Shown here: in pieces, positions 1 to 29,934 of the stretch
How the letters are laid out: every line of letters begins with the position of its first letter
Numbering within the stretch: the first letter of the stretch is position 1
DNA from: Lytechinus pictus
Taxonomy: Eukaryota > Echinodermata > Echinoidea > Temnopleuroida > Toxopneustidae
Reading direction: 5' to 3'
Assembly: GCF_037042905.1 (NCBI RefSeq)
Contig: NC_087249.1
Coordinates: 16,825,401 to 16,889,400, forward strand
Length of the DNA: 64,000 bases
Translations under genes and position numbers: made by a program
Notes under the pieces: model-generated
Seen by the model: only the letters and a program-made list of their open reading frames with translations
Told to the model about the DNA's origin: nothing
The model's database searches: none

Positions 1-297
1 ATCAAACAGTACCCTTTAATGCAGGCTTCTGATGGCTGTAAAACCTGTTTTGGTATTTGATATTTTAAAGTGATATTAAAGAAAAAAATTGTTTTCTTTA
101 TTTAGTTTTCTTTTCTTTACTCAGGTCCATTTTAAAATATCTTCATATATGTAGATAAAATTATTTTGAATGTTTGTACCATAATAAACACTAAAAAATT
201 GCAACATAGGCTATTTTCAGAATTGCATTTGAATGCAAATAAGAAATTGAATTTGACATTTATGATGTTGACTTTATAAGTATGATATCTCCTAAAG

Positions 298-18080
<17,783 letters not shown>

Positions 18081-18178
18081 GCAAGCAGTCGGCCTTATCT
18101 GGTGGGAGCATATGGAGGACGTACCCTGTGATGTTGGTTGTGAAGCGGGCAGCGAGTTATACTTCCAATGCAAATATG

Positions 18179-18184
18179 AATAAA
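18179..18184 (+). terminator. Candidate poly(A) signal of the CCDC171-like gene
   Basis: AATAAA 99 bases after the stop codon. It is the first such hexamer in the 3' UTR, but AT-rich sequence makes chance matches easy. Confidence 0.4.
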
Positions 18185-18591
18185 CAACATGTGATTGGGT
18201 CAGGAAGATGGTGGACCCTGATCAGCTACAATGTTGAATTTTAAAAGGGCATTTAACTGCGAAACTTCCGAAATTAATATGAAGGAAAAAGATACCGAAC
18301 ATGGAGAGGGATCGTGAGCAGCTTAAATTTCATGTATGAAACTGGCATTTGACTCCACTACTTCCAGTAACAGAATTGGTAAGGGAGAGAGGGGGGTCAT
18401 CATTAGCTAGTGTTGAGTGTGAAACGGGCTGTTAGCTACACTTCTTCCAGTGAGAGAGGAGCTCTGATTAGCTTCAATGTCAGATGTGAAAGGGGTTGTT
18501 TGCTACACTTGTTGGAATGCTAGTTTATATATAAGCTACACTAGTTTGAATGGTAGTATACATATATAAACAGCCTTGTGATGGGGAAGAC

Positions 18592-19433
18592 CATGGACCT
18601 ATTACGAATGGACATTCAACGAACCCCCGCCTTTGGGACAAAGACCGTCACCGCTAATCCTTTTATAAACAGAGCGCTGGCAGCTGACGCCCATCAAGCC
18701 TGTCGTAAAACACGCTCTCGCTGATGGACAGCGGAAATCAATTGTACGCTGCTCCTACCCGTTGCGATGTTGTTCGTTCACTTTATCAAAAGCAACGCAC
18801 AGCAGCGAACGTTAACGCTATGAAAATGATAGCAGAAACAAGAAAACAGGCGTGCATAAACGTATTTTTTACGTACATCGCAAACAACCGCAAATGAAAT
18901 GCATTGACATCACCTTGCAGATCCGTATATCTACGGCAAAAAAGCAGTTGAAATTTGACGGAGAAATGTGTGAAAAAACGTTAAAAATGCATCTTTTTCG
19001 GACAGTATTGATGTCGATAGTAGCGCTTACCTTTGGTCAGAAGTTGATTTTCATTTGGGCATAAAATTCCACAGGATTGATGAAATTTAACGGGATTTTT
19101 TTTGATGGTCAGACGACAATCGCACATTATAGACAGCCTAAATTAATGTACTGAAAAACCGGATATGAATCGCGCATTGCATTCTAGGTAATGTAGGGAC
19201 TTTCCCTATTGGCAATCGGGGCTAAAACATGACCGTCTTTGGTCGAAAGAGGGCCAGTGATCGATCGGTGACGATCATTGGCCGAAAGGAGCTTGTGTAA
19301 ACAATCGCCCCGGGCGGTCGTCGTAAAAACCGCGTAAAGAGAAAGTTAAGGGTTAGACAGCGATTTTGACAGCTGGAAACAGGTGGTGGTCATAAAGAGC
19401 TCTCGTTGAATGTCCATTCGTAATAGGTCCATG
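18592..19433. mobile_element. P-element-like nonautonomous transposon, 842 bp
   Basis: The 31-bp terminal inverted repeats are perfect: CATGGACCTATTACGAATGG plus 11 more bases at 18,592-18,622, mirrored at 19,403-19,433. A 7-bp direct repeat GGAAGAC flanks both sides (18,585-18,591 and 19,434-19,440). A 31-bp repeat beginning CATG and ending CATG, with a 7-8-bp duplication, is the pattern of the P-element superfamily. The interior is GC-richer than its surroundings and has no complete transposase. Intact repeats and duplication suggest a recent insertion. Confidence 0.7.
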
Positions 19434-20387
19434 GGAAGACATAGACCGTATCAGGTGAAATGGACAATGTACCGCACTTTGTCTAATGTGCCGAAATAGG
19501 TGTGTACATAATGGAACAAGGAAGAAGAACCATGAGTGAATATGATTTAGAATACTGTGATACTGGATGGTTAACTGAAGTGTGAGCTAATAACCTCCTC
19601 CTTCGTTGCCAGTATAAACCACCTTGATTTTGTTACAATTACCTCAGTTGTATGTACAGACCAATCATTGCTGGCTTCTTAAAGAAAATGCTCCCCAGGG
19701 AGTGGAGAAACTGTAAACTATGTGTGAAGGCTTACCAGAATCGAAGGTCTGGGTATTAATCTATGTATATACATGTATGATATATGTAAATGTATTTAAT
19801 TCCTATATAAGCTGAAATATTTTTAGTTCCCAGGTACTTTTTTACTTCATGCCCACCATTTTATAATACACATTTTCCTCTACCAAAGCCAAGTTCTCTC
19901 TTGAGATTAGAATTACTCTGAGAAGGGTGAATTGTAATGTCCCCATTTTAGCCTCTGGAAAGTGTGAATTGCCACCAATAGGCACAGACCTGATTTTGGG
20001 TGGAAGAAAGAGTAATTTCAAACTTTGTATTATACATTGATGATAGGAAACTATGCAGTGTCCCTAGCTTATTCTTAGCCTCTACAAGTCTACTATTTTG
20101 TCTTATTTTCCAAGTTGGCAGGTATGTCCACCAACTTTGTTTCATGTTTGTTTGGTCTAAATGTGACTGGTTTGCGGTATGAATTAGAAACAGCATGTTT
20201 ATTATGATAAAATATTAAAAAGATGCAATGGCCAATTTAGCTCAAAATTAGTTATATAAGAATGGATAATACCACCCAGGTACATATAATATTTTGGCAC
20301 TTTGGTCTATACAATGCCTTATGGTTTATTCTTCACATCAGATATGATAATATGGACCAATCAAGTATTTGGCAATTGTTTGGTGAG

Positions 20388-20636
20388 ATCAATTCCACCC
20401 CAGAAAAAAGTTGATTTGAATCAATATAGAAAAATCAAACAAGCATAATGCTGACAATTTCATCAAATCGGATTTAGTGTCGCTTAGTTTTCACAAAACA
20501 ATTATATGCAAATGAGAGATTTTGTTAAAATATTTCATGAAATACATAACTTTTTTTTCAATCAGTTCTTGATTAATTTTCCAGTGCTATGCTTGTTGGA
20601 TTTTTCTCTTAAAAATGGGGTGGACTTATCCTTCAA
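20388..20636. mobile_element. Short copy of the TCCACCCC/GGGGTGGA palindromic element
   Basis: Starts ATTCCACCCCAGAAAAAAGTT and ends TGGGGTGGACTTATCCTT. Inside are the family phrases CATAATGCTGA, TTTCATCAAATCGGAT and CTATGCTTGTTGGATTTTTC. Related copies: 41,808-42,410; 49,012-49,217; 51,498-51,720; 54,508-54,603; 56,611-57,200. Confidence 0.65.
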
Positions 20637-21913
20637 AAATAGGCAAGACAAAGATATATATTGTTCATCATTACTTTAATTACAATTCAATATATACAAG
20701 AAACTATACATTCATCATTCCTGTAATTCCAATTTATACAAATACTAAAAAATAACAAACTCTGGACACAGGTTTCCATTTCAAGACCTTAAACATTCAA
20801 ACAAGTTAGGATTAACATTTGAGAATGATTGTAGATGCCAGTTTATATTTCTACTTTATACAATGTAAAAGATATTTCAGAATTGTAGATGTCAGCTGCA
20901 ATAAAATTATACCTTCATCCTGTTTTCCCCCCTCACTCCATTCAAGAAATGCAAGTACTTCTATATATAAATTCACAAAACGTAATTGTAAATAATGTAT
21001 ATAAATAGAATTTCATTATATTGAAATACATGTGTGTGTATTCATTTCCTAAATACACTGTATTGTGCTAAAGTCCTTTCTTATTAAAGCTGAAACTAAT
21101 TTTAAAAATTCCCTTGTTTCTTCTAGTTACATGGATTTAGAAGTGAATTTCCTACCAACCTTTCAAAGAAAAAATTCCAGCTTCAACTCTAGGGTGTTTC
21201 AGAAATAGATTTCATTGGTGTTAAGTTCCGATAGAAGAGTCACCAAGTTATGAACTGCTTTATGGAAACCCCTTCCAGTGGGTTAAAAATAATTGATAAT
21301 CTAATTTAGCAAGCAAGAACAGGGGGTAGGGGTGTTTGACTTAGATTCAAACTTCTAAATTTTCAGTGTAAAGCTTTTCAGATTTTTCTATTTAAAATTC
21401 TTTAAATTTCCCAGAGCATGCTATATAAGATGCGGATGCATTACTGCATTGGTCAAATAATCCTCAAGAGACTAAATAAAGGCCACCGCACCTTTTGGTC
21501 TGCGACCTAATTTGGAATGTAGAAGGGTTTGATGCTAATAAAGAGACATGGAATATCTTACTGTGTAATGTTCTTAGTCATCGCACAAATAGTTGTTCAA
21601 ATCTGGGACTGAGCCATCATCCTTATAAGAATATCTTTAATGTGACGTCATAGCAATTATACGATTGGCTACGATTTGAAACTAATTTATCCTTTACTCC
21701 ACAATAAAGACTTGCAATCATCCAAAAAAAAATTGTTATATTTTTAAAAAGATACTTTTCATTCATATTTGCAGAAAATTAGCAAAATGCGATTTGTTCC
21801 AAAATAGGATGTTAGGATCGTGGAACAGTCCTAAGGTGTGCGGTGGCCTTAAGATTGAGCATGCGTGTCAGCACTTAAGCACAATGATTCAATACTATGA
21901 TACACCCCCAGGT

Positions 21914-22047
21914 AGGTGTTTCATAAAGCTGTTCGTAAGTTAAGAATGACTGGTGATCCTTTCTGGTGGTAAATGGTATATTCATTTAGCGCGCAAGAAA
22001 GGATCACCAGTCGTTCTGAACTTACAAACAACTTTATGAAATGGCCC
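21914..22047. mobile_element. 134-bp hairpin MITE
   Basis: Arms GGTGTTTCATAAAGCTGTTC... and ...CAACTTTATGAAATGGCC pair over about 50 bases, including GACTGGTGATCCTTTC / GAAAGGATCACCAGTC. Followed by poly-G and poly-C runs. Confidence 0.75.
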
Positions 22048-22049
22048 TA

Positions 22050-22110
22050 ATTCTTCCAGGGGGGGGGGGGGGCCAAATGGCCCCCCCCCCCCCTTGACAA
22101 TTTTCGCGAT
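22050..22110. repeat. Poly-G / poly-C inverted run
   Basis: A G-run near 22,060, CCAAATGG, then a C-run near 22,080 can fold back on itself. Similar runs dot the window. Confidence 0.7.
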
Positions 22111-22462
22111 ATATCTGCTGCGCAAAATTTTTTGACCTCGGCGCTCACTGACTTTAAGTCTCGCAACATTATGTAAATGCATGTCAGACCCCAAATTGCT
22201 CATAAACGTGATTTCATGTACAAATCCAATGCAGATTGTGTATTATCCAAAATTCATAAATGTATCATTTCTACTTTTACTGATTAAACTTATGATCAGA
22301 ATTAAGTCTGGAAAGATTTCCATCGAAAAAACAATAAAAAAAACAAAAAGCAAAAAAACAAAAATACATAAGAAATCGGTCTTGGTACCACAATTTTTTT
22401 CATTCACAATTGTTAGGAATGCTATAAAGAATATTTTCACCCAAAAATAGTATTCTAGGAGC

Positions 22463-22468
22463 TTTATT
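22463..22468 (-). terminator. Candidate poly(A) signal of the centlein-like gene
   Basis: TTTATT on the + strand (AATAAA on the coding strand), about 300 bases past the stop codon. Confidence 0.35.
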
Positions 22469-22769
22469 TAGTGAATCAGAGCAAAAAGTATGATTTCATT
22501 AATAAATTAGCATAATTAATTCATATGAATTCAGTGAAATTTACCAATGCAACTGCGTAGATTACGTCATTCTCTACCATCATGCAAATTTTTGTTGTGA
22601 TCGCGCAATCCGTGGCTGAGATCTTGAGGGAGGCCATAATGCCCCCCCCCCCCCCCCCCCCGGAATGACATGAATCAAAATACCCCGGGAGATTTAGGGT
22701 TAAAGGAATAAACCTTCATTTTTCTCTACATTACAAAGATTCAAATGGATATTTTACGGATCTCTTTTG

Positions 22770-22859
22770 TCACCTTGATCCTCTGGCCAAAGCAAGTGCT
22801 TCATCTCGCGAGTGTAACTTCTCCATCAGCATACCTTTCAACTTCTTCCTTTGAAATTT
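22770..22859 (-). CDS. Centlein-like terminal exon
   Basis: 29 codons and a TGA: KFQRKKLKGMLMEKLHSRDE then ALALARGSR. Acceptor TTTTTTTTCAG. Confidence 0.7.
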   Translation of the reverse strand, partial: KFQRKKLKGMLMEKLHSRDEALALARGSR

Positions 22860-25800
22860 CTGAAAAAAAAATCAAAGGAAATAAGTGTAACCGTTTGCTT
22901 ACATACATAAAAATCGATGGGAGGGGGGGCTGAAACATATACAAATTGTAAAAATGACCATCTGGGTTTTTGTGCATGATCAGCACCCCCCCCCCCTTAC
23001 TTTCAAAACCATTCGGCACCCCCTGTAATGTACCGGGGACCTTCTAATATGAATCGTCAAGGTGAAACATTTTTTTTTTTAACAGATTATACAAAACGTG
23101 TATGATATACAGACACTTCTCAACCAAAAAATTAATTTCTTATTTTTAAGGGCTACTTTACACAACCTAATGACTAAATCAGCCACCTTGCAGTGAATGG
23201 GAATTTTCCGGGGCTCTTTTTAAAAATTCTTCCACACCAGTTTGAGCATTGTAGGGGATGGAATCACCCCAAAAGCCCCCGTGTAATTTTTTTCTGAATT
23301 GATCAGATTTGTGTAGTCCTTGACTACAGCAAAGTTAGCCATACCATCATTCATTTTAAGCAAATACAAATTTTTTTAAATGATATGGAGTGCAAAATTT
23401 ACCTTTGAATTGAGAAGTGACTTTATCTGTTGATGCCACTCAGTGTCCTGGTCATGAGAAGGCTGCTTTATCTATGTGTGAGAAGATCAAGAAATAAATC
23501 ATTAAAACGTCGCTGCTGTGTCCAACATACAACATGTATATCTTATTGTATTTATATTGATTGTACCTGTTTTCACTCATTGTATGAAACTAGCTTTATA
23601 AATTCATATCTAATGTCTACATACTTCACTATGATTCATTGGATATTAACCCTTTCAATTGTGGGCCATTCATGTGGAATAAGACATCCATGTTTCCTCT
23701 CTTAGCACTTTCAAAATGTCATTAAAATTCTGGTTATTCAGGCAAGCTGTATAGTAAATGTAACTCTCACCCCCTCTTTCCATAGTGGTTATACAATGCG
23801 ACTTGTCTTCTCCAGACAAGCTGAGACCATCACAAATCCAGAGAAGGCATTTGGCCAGATAAAGCAGATATGGGAGACCCAATGGTAGCTACATGTACAT
23901 GGCGTAAATTATAGATGTGTTTTTCTTTAACAGAAATTAAATCACTTTGTTCCCAAACTCTTGGAATAAATTATCGAGGAATGTAACGAGCGGGTCTTGG
24001 AAAGAAAGGGAATGAGTCAATAAAACTAAGTTTTATAATATGATCATCGGGGCTTCACAAAGTCATCCATTGTTTTACTGTAGGTTCAAACATAAGAGAT
24101 GGCGCTGTTCATAAATTGCTCAACAACAAGTATTAAGTTCTCCCCCCAAATAAAAAATACAAAACTCTCTCTTCATTCTTGTCTTAACTCAGTGTTTTTG
24201 TGTGGTTGAGCTTGTTTACAGAAAATCCACAAAAGTTGGAATATATGACATTTCATCTAGAAAGTTGTCAGTGATTATTTCGTTTGATTTTGTTCTGATC
24301 AGTCAAATGAACTACGGTAACTATGATGGATTGACCGCACATGAGGGTGATGGTTCCATGACATTTGCTCTGCTGTAAATTCAACGCACTAATGGAATGA
24401 CCAACTTCAACGGTAACCTCACACAAAACCCTATTGCAACCCTAACCCTACATCTTAGACAAAATAAAGCCCAGAGCAAATGTTGTGTCACCAAGACAGA
24501 GCTGCCAAGTTGTATTTTGCATTTTCAGTATTCTTATCCCCCAAAATCAGTATTTTGACAAAAAAAATCAGTATTTTTACCGTGTGAGATAAATATTTTG
24601 TATTTTTCCCCCCAAAAGTGTATTTCATAATAAAATGCTTGGCGCACTCACCCATCATGGCGCTCAAGCTGCATGCAAGCTAAAATGTGCACTGCTCTTG
24701 CAGATGAAAAAAAAAAAACATTGAAACTTGTGTATATCTCACCCTGGTTTTTACAAAATTTCCTGAAATTACATTGATCTAATAACCATATTTGTGTACG
24801 TTTTATGAAATAGAGACATAAAGAGATGATTTTTCTCAATAAATTTCAATTTTGTAAATTAAATTTTTTTTTTTAAAACTACAAAAAACGTATTTTTTAA
24901 AGAAAAAACGTACCGCTGTATTTTGGTTGCAAAAACGTACTAAATACGGAAAAATCGTACTACTTGGCAGCTCTGCCAAGAGTGATATGTGCAAAAGTGT
25001 AGATGTATTAACATATTCTGACAGGCACATTAAATTAATAACTAGCATAACAGGTAGATACATCTTATCATTGACGTTAAACTGTTCACAGGGAAAAATT
25101 GAAATTACCGCTTGAATCTCCTCCCGTTCCTTCTCTTCTTCCATGAACTGTTCAAGATCTTTGGTGCTCATGTTCAGGATGGACGACGCGATGGACCGGG
25201 CTCTTATCATGGACTGGTCCCTCTCAGGCTCTGGTCCAGGGGTTGGGGTCCTGGAACTCTTCGCTAAGGCCTGGTCTAGGGCATTCTGAGCTTGTGATGA
25301 GAATTCAGTTGCTAAGTCCTGAAAAAATGAAAATGGGGAAAATACTGGTCAATCGTATATGCCCAAAATACTGCTATACTGCATTCTTTTTATCCTGTTT
25401 TAAAGCATAAATTTTTCAAAAACATACCCAAAATCACCATTCTTACAAGTTTTAAAAATCCTTTTTCTAGGAAATAACTGTTTGACTGGAATAATTCATA
25501 ACTTTGTAAGTTCTTTTCCGATTTTTATCAAATTTTCAGTATTTTTTTTTCTTATCTGTTCAAATCATATCTTCAGCCTGGAGTACCCCTTTAAAATGCT
25601 ACACATTGGCAGCTCTGCTGTACCATCAACCTCAAAAGCTGATTTTCCAGGCAAGATACTGCCTAATGATTTTCCACCAAATCCTAACCTTCCAGAGATA
25701 TGCCTTAACAGTGGGATATATACATCTCAAATATATCATTATTTGGTTGTTAAGACCTTGTATATCAAACTTTACAATTTTTGTGTACAGTTCAAAGCTA

Positions 25801-28800
25801 TAATACAGAATTATGGCAATAGTGGCACACTCTCATTGACTGAAAACAGTCTCCACATTCCTGTAGAAAACGCCTCCTATTGCAAGGATACCAATTACAA
25901 TTGATAAAAAATTCTGAAAAACCATCTAGAATGACACCTTTTCTACATGAGGACAATGTTCAAATGGCCAAAAAAAATATGTCCGAGTTTAGATTTTTGT
26001 CTAAAAAGTGGCATTCCTGCTGAGTGCACAAGACAAATTTTCAATTTATCTGTCAAATGATTCATAAATTATCGCTAAAAATAAATTTGATGATCACAAA
26101 ACATGTAGATAATTACAGCAAAAATACACCTGCAGCCCATTTTAAAGAGTTATGATTGATCCGATCAATCCCATCTATGGATGGCCAGCAACATCAACAT
26201 CTATTATTCATGTTTGTTCAAAATATTTTCTAACTATGATGTATATTCGTGCATTCACTGTTTTCTTGAAAATTCACTGTGCTTCTCTTTGTCCTACAAA
26301 GGACAATGTGCCAATTCCTATAGAAAAAATTTAGGACACTGATGGATTTCCATAGAGTTACGATTGATTGGATCAAATCAATCATAACTCTTTGTAAGAC
26401 GGAGCCCATTTCATAACAAATTTGTAATAACAATACTGAAATCATTCAATTTGATTGGCTAATCATAAATTTGTTATATTAACTGCATTTGTTATTATAA
26501 CAAGTCTCTATGAAACTGGCTCCTGTACCTCAATGAAGGCTTCCAGCTCGCGGACTCTAGATTGGAGCTGCTTGAATTTAACATGAGCGGCATCTAATGC
26601 TGTCTCTGATTGGCTTGCTAGCATTTGAAGCTGCTGGGATGCTGTCGTCTCCATCTCTGTGAGGGCGCTCTCCGCTTCACTCAGTTTGGACAGTGTGTCC
26701 CGGAGTACCTTGGCCTAAATCAACAGAATCATTAAAGAGTTTTCAGAAAGATATACTTTCAATATACAATGACTGTAATGTAGAGGGAAAGTATTATAGA
26801 TCTAAATTTGCAAATTTTTTTACACCTCTTCTACATAAGATGTGAGAAGTAATAATATTCATGGAAAAAGTTTAAAGCATCATAAAGAATACTGAAGTGT
26901 GACATCATCAATTTTGAGCATGATGAAATACCTCTACACGAGGGCCTTAGATATGACCTCATGAATACATAATTAGCCCCATTTAAGTTAATGTAATATT
27001 GGCCTGGTTCTAAAAGTTAGGAACCAGGGGTGGTATTCTGAAAACGTTCTTATATTTGTTCTTATCTTTTATCTTATCTATTATCTATTATAGATAAGAA
27101 GACGCTAAAATCCTTGCAAATCGGTATTCTGAAACTCTTCTGAACGCGTTCTTATCTCTGTAAGGACTGCCCCCTTCTTATCTTCAACACGCCCATTTTT
27201 AAGATATTACCAATCAAAATGCGCTTTATATTGGCAGTTTAACCAATAGAAGCGATCCTTATGTCAAGAGAATATCCTGGGCGCTGCGCGTACACTGTTT
27301 TTGGCGCATTGTACGAAAATAGGCTTTTTATACGCAATGACTGATTATTACTTTGAGACACGTGCACAAAATAAAGAAAGAAATTAAAGAAAAAAGTAAA
27401 AAAGCAGGTACGAATAAAGAATAAAACAGGAAGAAAAAAGTAAGTAGGTAAGAAAGGAGACAGAAAATGGTCAGAATGAAGCAGAAATTAAAAAATAAGA
27501 TGACAGGAACAAAGCAGAAAATAATGAAAGAAAGAGTAAATGAAAGAAAGCAAGCAAAAAGAACTTAAGAGAAAATTAAAAGAAAGAAAAAGAATGAATA
27601 AAATAAATAAAAAGGAGAAAGAGAACGAATATCAATCATAATGAAGGAATAAAGAACCGAAAAAAGAAAACAGTTAGAAAAAACGAGCGAAAGAAAGTAC
27701 AAATTAAAGAAAGAGAAACGGAAGGAATAAAAAAATGTAAAAAGTGAAGGAAGAGAGAAAAAGGAAAATGAAACAAAGAAATAAAGAGAGAGAGAGAGAA
27801 ATAAAGGAAATATAAGAGAAAAGATGAAAGAGTAATTGAAACAAAAATAAAGACTAAGAAAAGATTAATCCAAAGGTAAATTCAAAGACAGAAAAAAAGG
27901 GAAAATAAAAAGGCAGGAAAAAGGAAGAATGAATGAAAAAAAAAAAAAAAACATTAATGGAAAGAATAAAGAAATTTTTTTTTACAAATTAATAGAAGAA
28001 AAAAAAGAGAGAAAAAAAGAAAATAAAGAGAGTAAATTAAGAACGAACGGAAAAAGAATGAGCGAAAGAAACAAAAAGAAAGTAAAAAGACACAAAAGTG
28101 TCAGAAAGCAGAAATTGATAAAAAAATGAGAGCGAACGAACGAACGAAAAAAAGAACAAAAAAATAAATATAAAAGATATAAAACAAAAAAAAACAAAGA
28201 AAAATAAGGGGGGAAATTTGAAATTTAAGGGAAGGAAGAAAGGAAGAAGAAAAAAGGAAAAAAATTAAATAAATAAGAAAGAAGGAATGAAAGAAAAATA
28301 AGGAAGAAATAAAAAGATTACAAAAAATAAAGTGAAGGTAGACAGAACAAGAAAAAAAAGGAAAGAAAGAGAGAGAAAGAAAAAAGGGAAATAAAAAAGC
28401 AGAAGGACTTAGTAAAGGAAAAAAAGGAAAATGGAAAATAAAAAAGGAAGAAACATCAAGAATAAATGAAACAAAGGAAAAGAAAAATAAAGAAGAAATT
28501 AAAAGATTCAAAAGAATAAAACAAAAGAAAAGAAAACAAACTTGAGAATGAAAGGAAGGAAGAAAGACAGACAGAAAAGAAGAAAAAGATAACATAAATA
28601 TATATAAAAAAATGATAGAAAAAGAGACGGGCAAAATAAAGGGTGAATGAAAGAAAGGGTGGGAGAAATACCTGTTACTCCCAGTGCCCATCGATTTTTG
28701 AGCAAGAATGAACGCGGACATCATGAGATGTGATAACCCTCTCGCTATCTTAAATATTATCATAAATATCGTAAGAAGATAAGAAAGATAAAAGATAAGA

Positions 28801-29600
28801 ATGTTTTCAGAATACCACTTATCTTGATTTTGTTCTTATCTTTTTAGCGCGCTTTTGTATTATATGCGCGAGTAATACATTTACGCGCTCAGCATAGGAT
28901 GGAAAACAAGATAAGAAAAAGATAAGAACAAAAGATAAGAACGTTTTCAGAATACCAATTTGAGAACGTGACGTAGATAAGAACAAAATTAAGATAAGAA
29001 CGTTTTCAGAATACCGCCCCAGGCCAATAATACAATGACTTCAGTGGGGCTAATTATGTATTCATGAGGTCATATCTAAAGCCCCCCATGGACCGATTCC
29101 CACCACGTTTGATTTGTGGATGTATTTCATCATGCTCAACCAAAATATGGTATAAAAAATTGCTAAAACAAAAAATTGTGACATCACCACATTGGCACTC
29201 TATAGGCTACATAAAACATTTATATCAGATGTATTTAATTGACTTTTAAAAAATTCAAATATGGGATGAAGCAGAACAAAATGCTGAAAAAGTGAAAACA
29301 GTTGGACTAAAACACAACTGTGAAATTACTATAATTTCTAACACGAGAGTCTTTATAGGGTACTATATGCTGACAAATAACATGATTTGAAGAGATTAAG
29401 CAAAATAAAAATAACTAAAAACAAGAAGCCACACAGTCTCATACCTTTTTTTCTAGTTCACTCTGAAGATCTAATGCCTGCAGTTCAAAATGATGTTTTT
29501 CCTTGGTTACCACGGCAACTCGCTTTCTTAGGGAATCTATCTCTACCTTTTTCTTGTCCAGAGTCTCTGTCAATCCCAAGATTTTGTTCTCTAGCATATC
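22770..29600 (-). CDS. Coiled-coil protein, tentatively centlein-like, C-terminal part (5 exons)
   Basis: Five minus-strand exons, all phase 0 at both sides: 29600-29445, 26714-26529, 25318-25109, 23471-23403, 22859-22770. They join into 236 residues ending at TGA 22,772-22,770. The first two exons are coiled coil (MLENKILGLTETLDKKKVEI; ASQQLQMLASQSETALDAAH). The third has a Pro-rich linker and then RARSIASSILNMSTKDLEQF. The fourth has DQDTEWHQQIKSLLNSK. The last is basic (KFQRKKLKGMLMEKLHSRDE). The SILNMS-DLE and EW-QIKSLL motifs recall the C-terminus of the centriolar linker protein centlein (CNTLN), but I cannot verify this and give no symbol. No upstream exons were found between 29,600 and 64,000. 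Confidence 0.72.
23403..23471 (-). CDS. Centlein-like small exon
   Basis: 23 codons (IKQPSHDQDTEWHQQIKSLL plus NSK), acceptor CACATAG, donor AAG|GTAAAT. Accepted because of good splice sites and phase agreement on both sides. Confidence 0.68.
24497..24975. mobile_element. hAT-like MITE, 479 bp, 6-bp duplication
   Basis: Terminal repeats CAGAGCTGCCAAGT and ACTTGGCAGCTCTG are exact complements. The 6-bp word CCAAGA directly precedes and follows the element. CAG...CTG termini are typical of hAT elements, though hAT usually duplicates 8 bp. The interior is made of repeated CAGTATTTT/AAAATACG words. No gene. Confidence 0.7.
25109..25318 (-). CDS. Centlein-like exon, Pro-rich linker and SILNMS motif
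   Basis: 70 codons, acceptor TTTTTTCAG, donor GCG|GTAATT. Encodes TPTPGPEPERDQ then ARSIASSILNMSTKDLEQFM and an acidic/basic helix. Confidence 0.8.
25480..25595. mobile_element. Fragment of a TTTTCAG...GGAGTACCCCTTT element
   Basis: Carries the same right-end layout (ATAACTTTGTAAG, CCGATTTTTATCAAATTTTCAG, CAGCCTGGAGTACCCCTTTA) as the 53,898-54,495 element. The overlapping 140-residue frame is not a gene. Confidence 0.5.
26137..26406. mobile_element. MITE, second copy of the 12,905-13,170 family
   Basis: Arms AAGAGTTATGATTGATCCGA and ATCAATCATAACTCTTTGTA pair. The interior matches the intronic copy at 12,905. Confidence 0.75.
26401..26523. mobile_element. Hairpin MITE abutting the previous copy
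   Basis: GGAGCCCATTTCATAACAAA at the left pairs with TTATAACAAGTCTCTATGAAACTGGCTCC at the right. Its right end lies 6 bases from the coding exon at 26,529. Confidence 0.6.
26529..26714 (-). CDS. Centlein-like exon, coiled coil
   Basis: 62 codons, acceptor TTTAG, donor GAG|GTACAG. Heptads through VLRDTLSKLSEAESALTEME and FKQLQSRVRELEAFIE. Markedly richer in G and C than the flanking introns. Confidence 0.78.
27027..29020. mobile_element. 2-kb TIR element with a purine-rich core (inner layer)
   Basis: Left end GGGGTGGTATTCTGAAAACG plus TTCTTAT, mirrored at 28,994-29,020 with one mismatch. Further inward copies of the GGTATTCTGAAA word occur at 27,121, 28,797 and 28,937, in matching inverted order. 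The core 27,350-28,665 is almost pure A/G on the + strand. No transposase seen. Confidence 0.65.
27350..28665. repeat. Purine-strand AAAG/GAAA low-complexity tract
   Basis: About 1.3 kb with very few pyrimidines on the + strand. Minus-strand frames up to 220 residues are Phe/Ser/Leu-only artefacts. Confidence 0.88.
29445..29600 (-). CDS. Centlein-like exon, coiled coil
   Basis: 52 codons, acceptor GTCACAG, donor AAG|GTATGA. Reads MLENKILGLTETLDKKKVEI and on to LDLQSELEKK. Its own 5' neighbour was not found. Confidence 0.72.
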
Positions 29601-29934
29601 CTGTGACAAAGAAATAAATGAGGAAAACATAGAACTATGACAAAGTGTCTCACACATGATACAAATACTGAAATAACAAAAGCAGGACAAAATTTGACAC
29701 TTTCACCCTCTAAACCTTTGCCACATTGCTCTGGCGTTCAGAGGTGCAAAAGATATTTTAATCTTAGAATTTAATAAAGTTTGTAATTTGTTGCTAACAA
29801 ATATTGCTGAATCCAAAGCAGGCCAAAAAAAAGGACACAAATAAATGTGTGTTGTTCCCCTGGTACCAATGCTAGAAAATGAAGGAAAGAGAACAGCGTT
29901 TGTTATGCAATTAAAGTGTGGTAAAGAGAATTAT

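Larger units (their letters stand above)
18185..22462. other. Convergent intergenic region
   Basis: Lies between the tails of the two coiled-coil genes. It holds the P-like element, a short element at 20,388-20,636 and a MITE at 21,914-22,047. The rest is AT-rich unique-looking sequence with no supportable gene. Confidence 0.5.
26896..29190. mobile_element. Palindromic MITE split by a 2-kb insertion (outer layer)
   Basis: Left arm (26,896-27,010) carries GCATGATGAAATAC, TTAGATATGACCTCATGAAT and ACATAATTAGCCCCA. The right arm (29,021-29,140) carries their reverse complements in reverse order. Joined without the insertion the arms form a hairpin of roughly 250-300 bp. Confidence 0.7.

Noticed and set aside
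24430-24455. CCCTAACCCT resembling telomere repeat
   Set aside because: Only two partial units; chance in this composition.
25482-25904. 140-residue + strand frame
   Set aside because: Its first part is a repeat-element fragment found elsewhere, and no splice or coding signature is present.
28101-28763. 220-residue minus-strand open frame
   Set aside because: Only Phe, Ser, Leu and Ile from a purine-rich low-complexity strand; no splice sites or complexity.
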